Source: Halovivax asiaticus JCM 14624 (GTDB lineage: Archaea; Halobacteriota; Halobacteria; Halobacteriales; Natrialbaceae). Taken from it: a stretch of DNA of 64,000 bases. This document shows, one piece after another, positions 62,590 through 64,000 of this stretch. The stretch is from NCBI RefSeq assembly GCF_000337515.1, contig NZ_AOIQ01000006.1, positions 192,265-256,264 on the forward strand, written 5' to 3'. The translations under genes were made by a program, and so were the position numbers. The notes beneath the pieces were generated by a model. The model saw only the letters and a program-made list of their open reading frames with translations, had not been told where the DNA came from and ran no database searches. The first letter of the stretch is position 1. Each line of letters opens with the position of its first letter.

Positions 62590-64000
62590 TTACAGGACGA
62601 GCATCGCGTCGACGAGAATCGAGACGAGGACGGCACCGAGGAAGGCGTTCGAGGCGTGGAAGGTGCGCATCGCTGCGCGTTCAGTCTGGGTGAAGTGTAG
62701 TTCCACGGCTGCCCAGAGGAAGATCGCCCCGAAGACGGCGACGGCTCCCGCGTAGATGGCGCCGAGGTCGGTGACCCAGGCGAGTCCGGCGGCGCCGACG
62801 AGGGTCGCTCCGAGGTAGTAGACGATGTGTTTTCGCGTGACAGTTTCACCGCGAACGACCGATAGCATCGGAAAACCGCCACGCTCGTAGTCGTCGCGGT
62901 AGGCCAACGCCAGGTTGTAGAAGTGCGCCGGCGTCCAGAGGAAGATAAGTCCCGCGAGCGCGAGGGCGGGGACGCCGATCTCGTTCGTGACGGCCGCCCA
63001 CCCGATGAGCGCCGGGAGCGCGCCGGCGAAGCCACCGATGACCGTATTCTGGACCGTATTGGGTTTCAACACTAGCGTGTAGACGACGCTGTAGAAGGCG
63101 ATCGCGAGCAGTCCGAGTGCGGCCGCGAGGACGTTGACGGTGAGAAAGACCGAGAGCGAGGCGCCCGCGAGGAGGAAGCCGAACAGGATGGCGTTTCTGA
63201 CCGGGACGAGATCCAGCGCCAGGGGTCGATCGGACGTCCGATTCATCCGTCGATCGACGTCTCGTTCGAGGACGTGATTGAACGTGCCCGACGCCCCGAT
63301 CGCGAGAACCCCGCCGGCAAGTGTCGCAACGACGGTCCCCGCGTCGAGAGCAGGGCCGGCGGCGAGTGCCATCCCAGCCGCGGCGACGAGACAGAGGAGC
63401 CACATCAATCGCGGTTTGGTCATCGAGAGATAGGCTTTCGCGAGGAGGCGAACGCGTCCGAGGCGGCTCTCGGGGAGTGATCGTCCGGCCGTTTCCGCGG
63501 CATCGACTACGGGTTCAGCGGGTGTCGTGGCGACGGAACGGTCGATCGACTCCGCCGTTCCCGTGGCCAGTTCCAGGTCCCAGGCGAGTGCGAGGACGAC
63601 GGCACCGAAAACGACCACGCCGAGCGCGAGGTGGAGGCCGGGAACGATCGCGTCAGGCCCCATCGTCGCCGTCACGGCGCCGACGGCGATCTGCACGCCG
63701 TAGAGGACGAGTCCGAGCGAGAGTGTGTAGCGAACACGTCGAGAGCTGTCCCCGAGCCAGGCGACCGCCGTCGAGACGAGAACGAGGCCGGCGACGACAA
63801 GTGCGGCGATCCGGTGTCCCAGGGCGATCGCCAGTTCGGTCTCGGTAATCGGATCGACCGGCTGGCCACACCCGGGCCAGGTCGAACACGAGGCAGCGGC
63901 CTCGGTGATCGACGTCGTCGCCCCAACGAGAATCAGTAGATAGACGCCAAGGGCCGTCGCCGTGAGGAGCCCCGTAAATCGCGAGGTGCTCTCGATCGGC
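62590..64000 (-). CDS. ctaB: Heme O synthase with fused N-terminal CtaA-like domain (5' end outside window)
   Basis: The minus-strand frame stays open from the stop at 62590 through the right edge; the N-terminus is cut off. About 470 residues are visible. The C-terminal 290 form a CtaB/COX10 protoheme farnesyltransferase: KPRLMWLLCLVAAAG, NHVLERDVDRRMNRTSDRPL (the Mg-diphosphate NxxxDxxxD site) and a second Asp motif near YRDDYERGG. The first 190 residues contain four helices with GHRIAALVVAG and PGLHLALGVVVFG, matching half of CtaA/COX15 heme A synthase. The protein makes heme O (and perhaps helps heme A) for cytochrome oxidases. The Met at 63696 is internal, not the start. Confidence 0.9.
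   Translation of the reverse strand, partial: PIESTSRFTGLLTATALGVYLLILVGATTSITEAAASCSTWPGCGQPVDPITETELAIALGHRIAALVVAGLVLVSTAVAWLGDSSRRVRYTLSLGLVLYGVQIAVGAVTATMGPDAIVPGLHLALGVVVFGAVVLALAWDLELATGTAESIDRSVATTPAEPVVDAAETAGRSLPESRLGRVRLLAKAYLSMTKPRLMWLLCLVAAAGMALAAGPALDAGTVVATLAGGVLAIGASGTFNHVLERDVDRRMNRTSDRPLALDLVPVRNAILFGFLLAGASLSVFLTVNVLAAALGLLAIAFYSVVYTLVLKPNTVQNTVIGGFAGALPALIGWAAVTNEIGVPALALAGLIFLWTPAHFYNLALAYRDDYERGGFPMLSVVRGETVTRKHIVYYLGATLVGAAGLAWVTDLGAIYAGAVAVFGAIFLWAAVELHFTQTERAAMRTFHASNAFLGAVLVSILVDAMLVL

Overview
The window is a 64 kb stretch of a haloarchaeal (class Halobacteria) chromosome. The evidence is a GC-rich sequence with strong G/C third positions, very acidic predicted proteins, AT-rich TATA elements about 25-30 nt upstream of many start codons (leaderless-type promoters), archaeal transcription factor E, archaeal tRNA methyltransferase Trm56, HerA-NurA, Tat-dependent lipoproteins, and a PGF-CTERM surface anchor. 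The genus cannot be fixed from the sequence alone. There is no rRNA, CRISPR array, insertion sequence or integrase; one tRNA gene is present (tRNA-Arg, anticodon CCT).

Layout. 1-3.1 kb: a truncated polysaccharide flippase, an acetyltransferase fused to a zinc ribbon, and an AstE/AspA-type deacylase. 3.3-6.8 kb: succinate dehydrogenase operon sdhCDBA. 6.9-8.8 kb: XapX protein, HD hydrolase, tatA, tRNA-Arg. 9.1-17.6 kb: a type IV pilus-like locus with an ATPase carrying a long acidic tail, a double T2SSF membrane platform, and five consecutive small proteins with class III (prepilin-type) signal sequences. 17.6-29.6 kb (minus strand): a chemotaxis locus, cheY-cheB-cheA-cheC-cheC(two-domain)-cheD-cheR, with cheW upstream under its own promoter and a possible dead-nuclease-fold protein downstream. 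The CheA is about 1,590 residues long because of a roughly 950-residue acidic linker. 29.8-33.1 kb: tfe-DUF2110-lipoprotein, a tiny Tat lipoprotein made of NESDDG repeats, and trm56. 33.2-38.0 kb (minus strand): the end-resection pair nurA and herA, with a small unknown protein, a tandem winged-helix protein and an RHH protein; a (GA)19 microsatellite abuts the RHH stop codon.

38.2-45.3 kb: gpmI, a small unknown, a secreted PhoX-type phosphatase ending in a cohesin-like domain plus a dockerin, an overlapping gene for a PGF-CTERM-anchored cohesin-like protein, four 25-bp repeats, and a CaCA antiporter. The PhoX/cohesin pair is the most unusual system here: it looks like a two-gene, cellulosome-like way to hold a phosphatase on an archaeal surface. 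45.4-50.4 kb: sulfhydrylase (metY-like), GNAT, D-2-hydroxyacid dehydrogenase, aldehyde dehydrogenase, membrane protein. 50.5-56.2 kb: NAD biosynthesis nadA-nadB and nadC, split by an oppositely oriented metalloprotease-like Tat lipoprotein, with a full-site NikR regulator divergent from nadA. 56.4-64 kb: J-domain protein, DUF420 membrane protein, ABC exporter, F420-type LLM oxidoreductase, DUF192 lipoprotein, aldo/keto reductase, and a CtaA-CtaB fusion for heme O synthesis that runs off the right edge.

Functional themes: motility and surface appendages (pilus plus chemotaxis), Tat export (TatA and several Tat substrates), respiration (Sdh, heme O synthase, DUF420), and DNA end processing (HerA-NurA). 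All family assignments were made by reading motifs; no database search was run.
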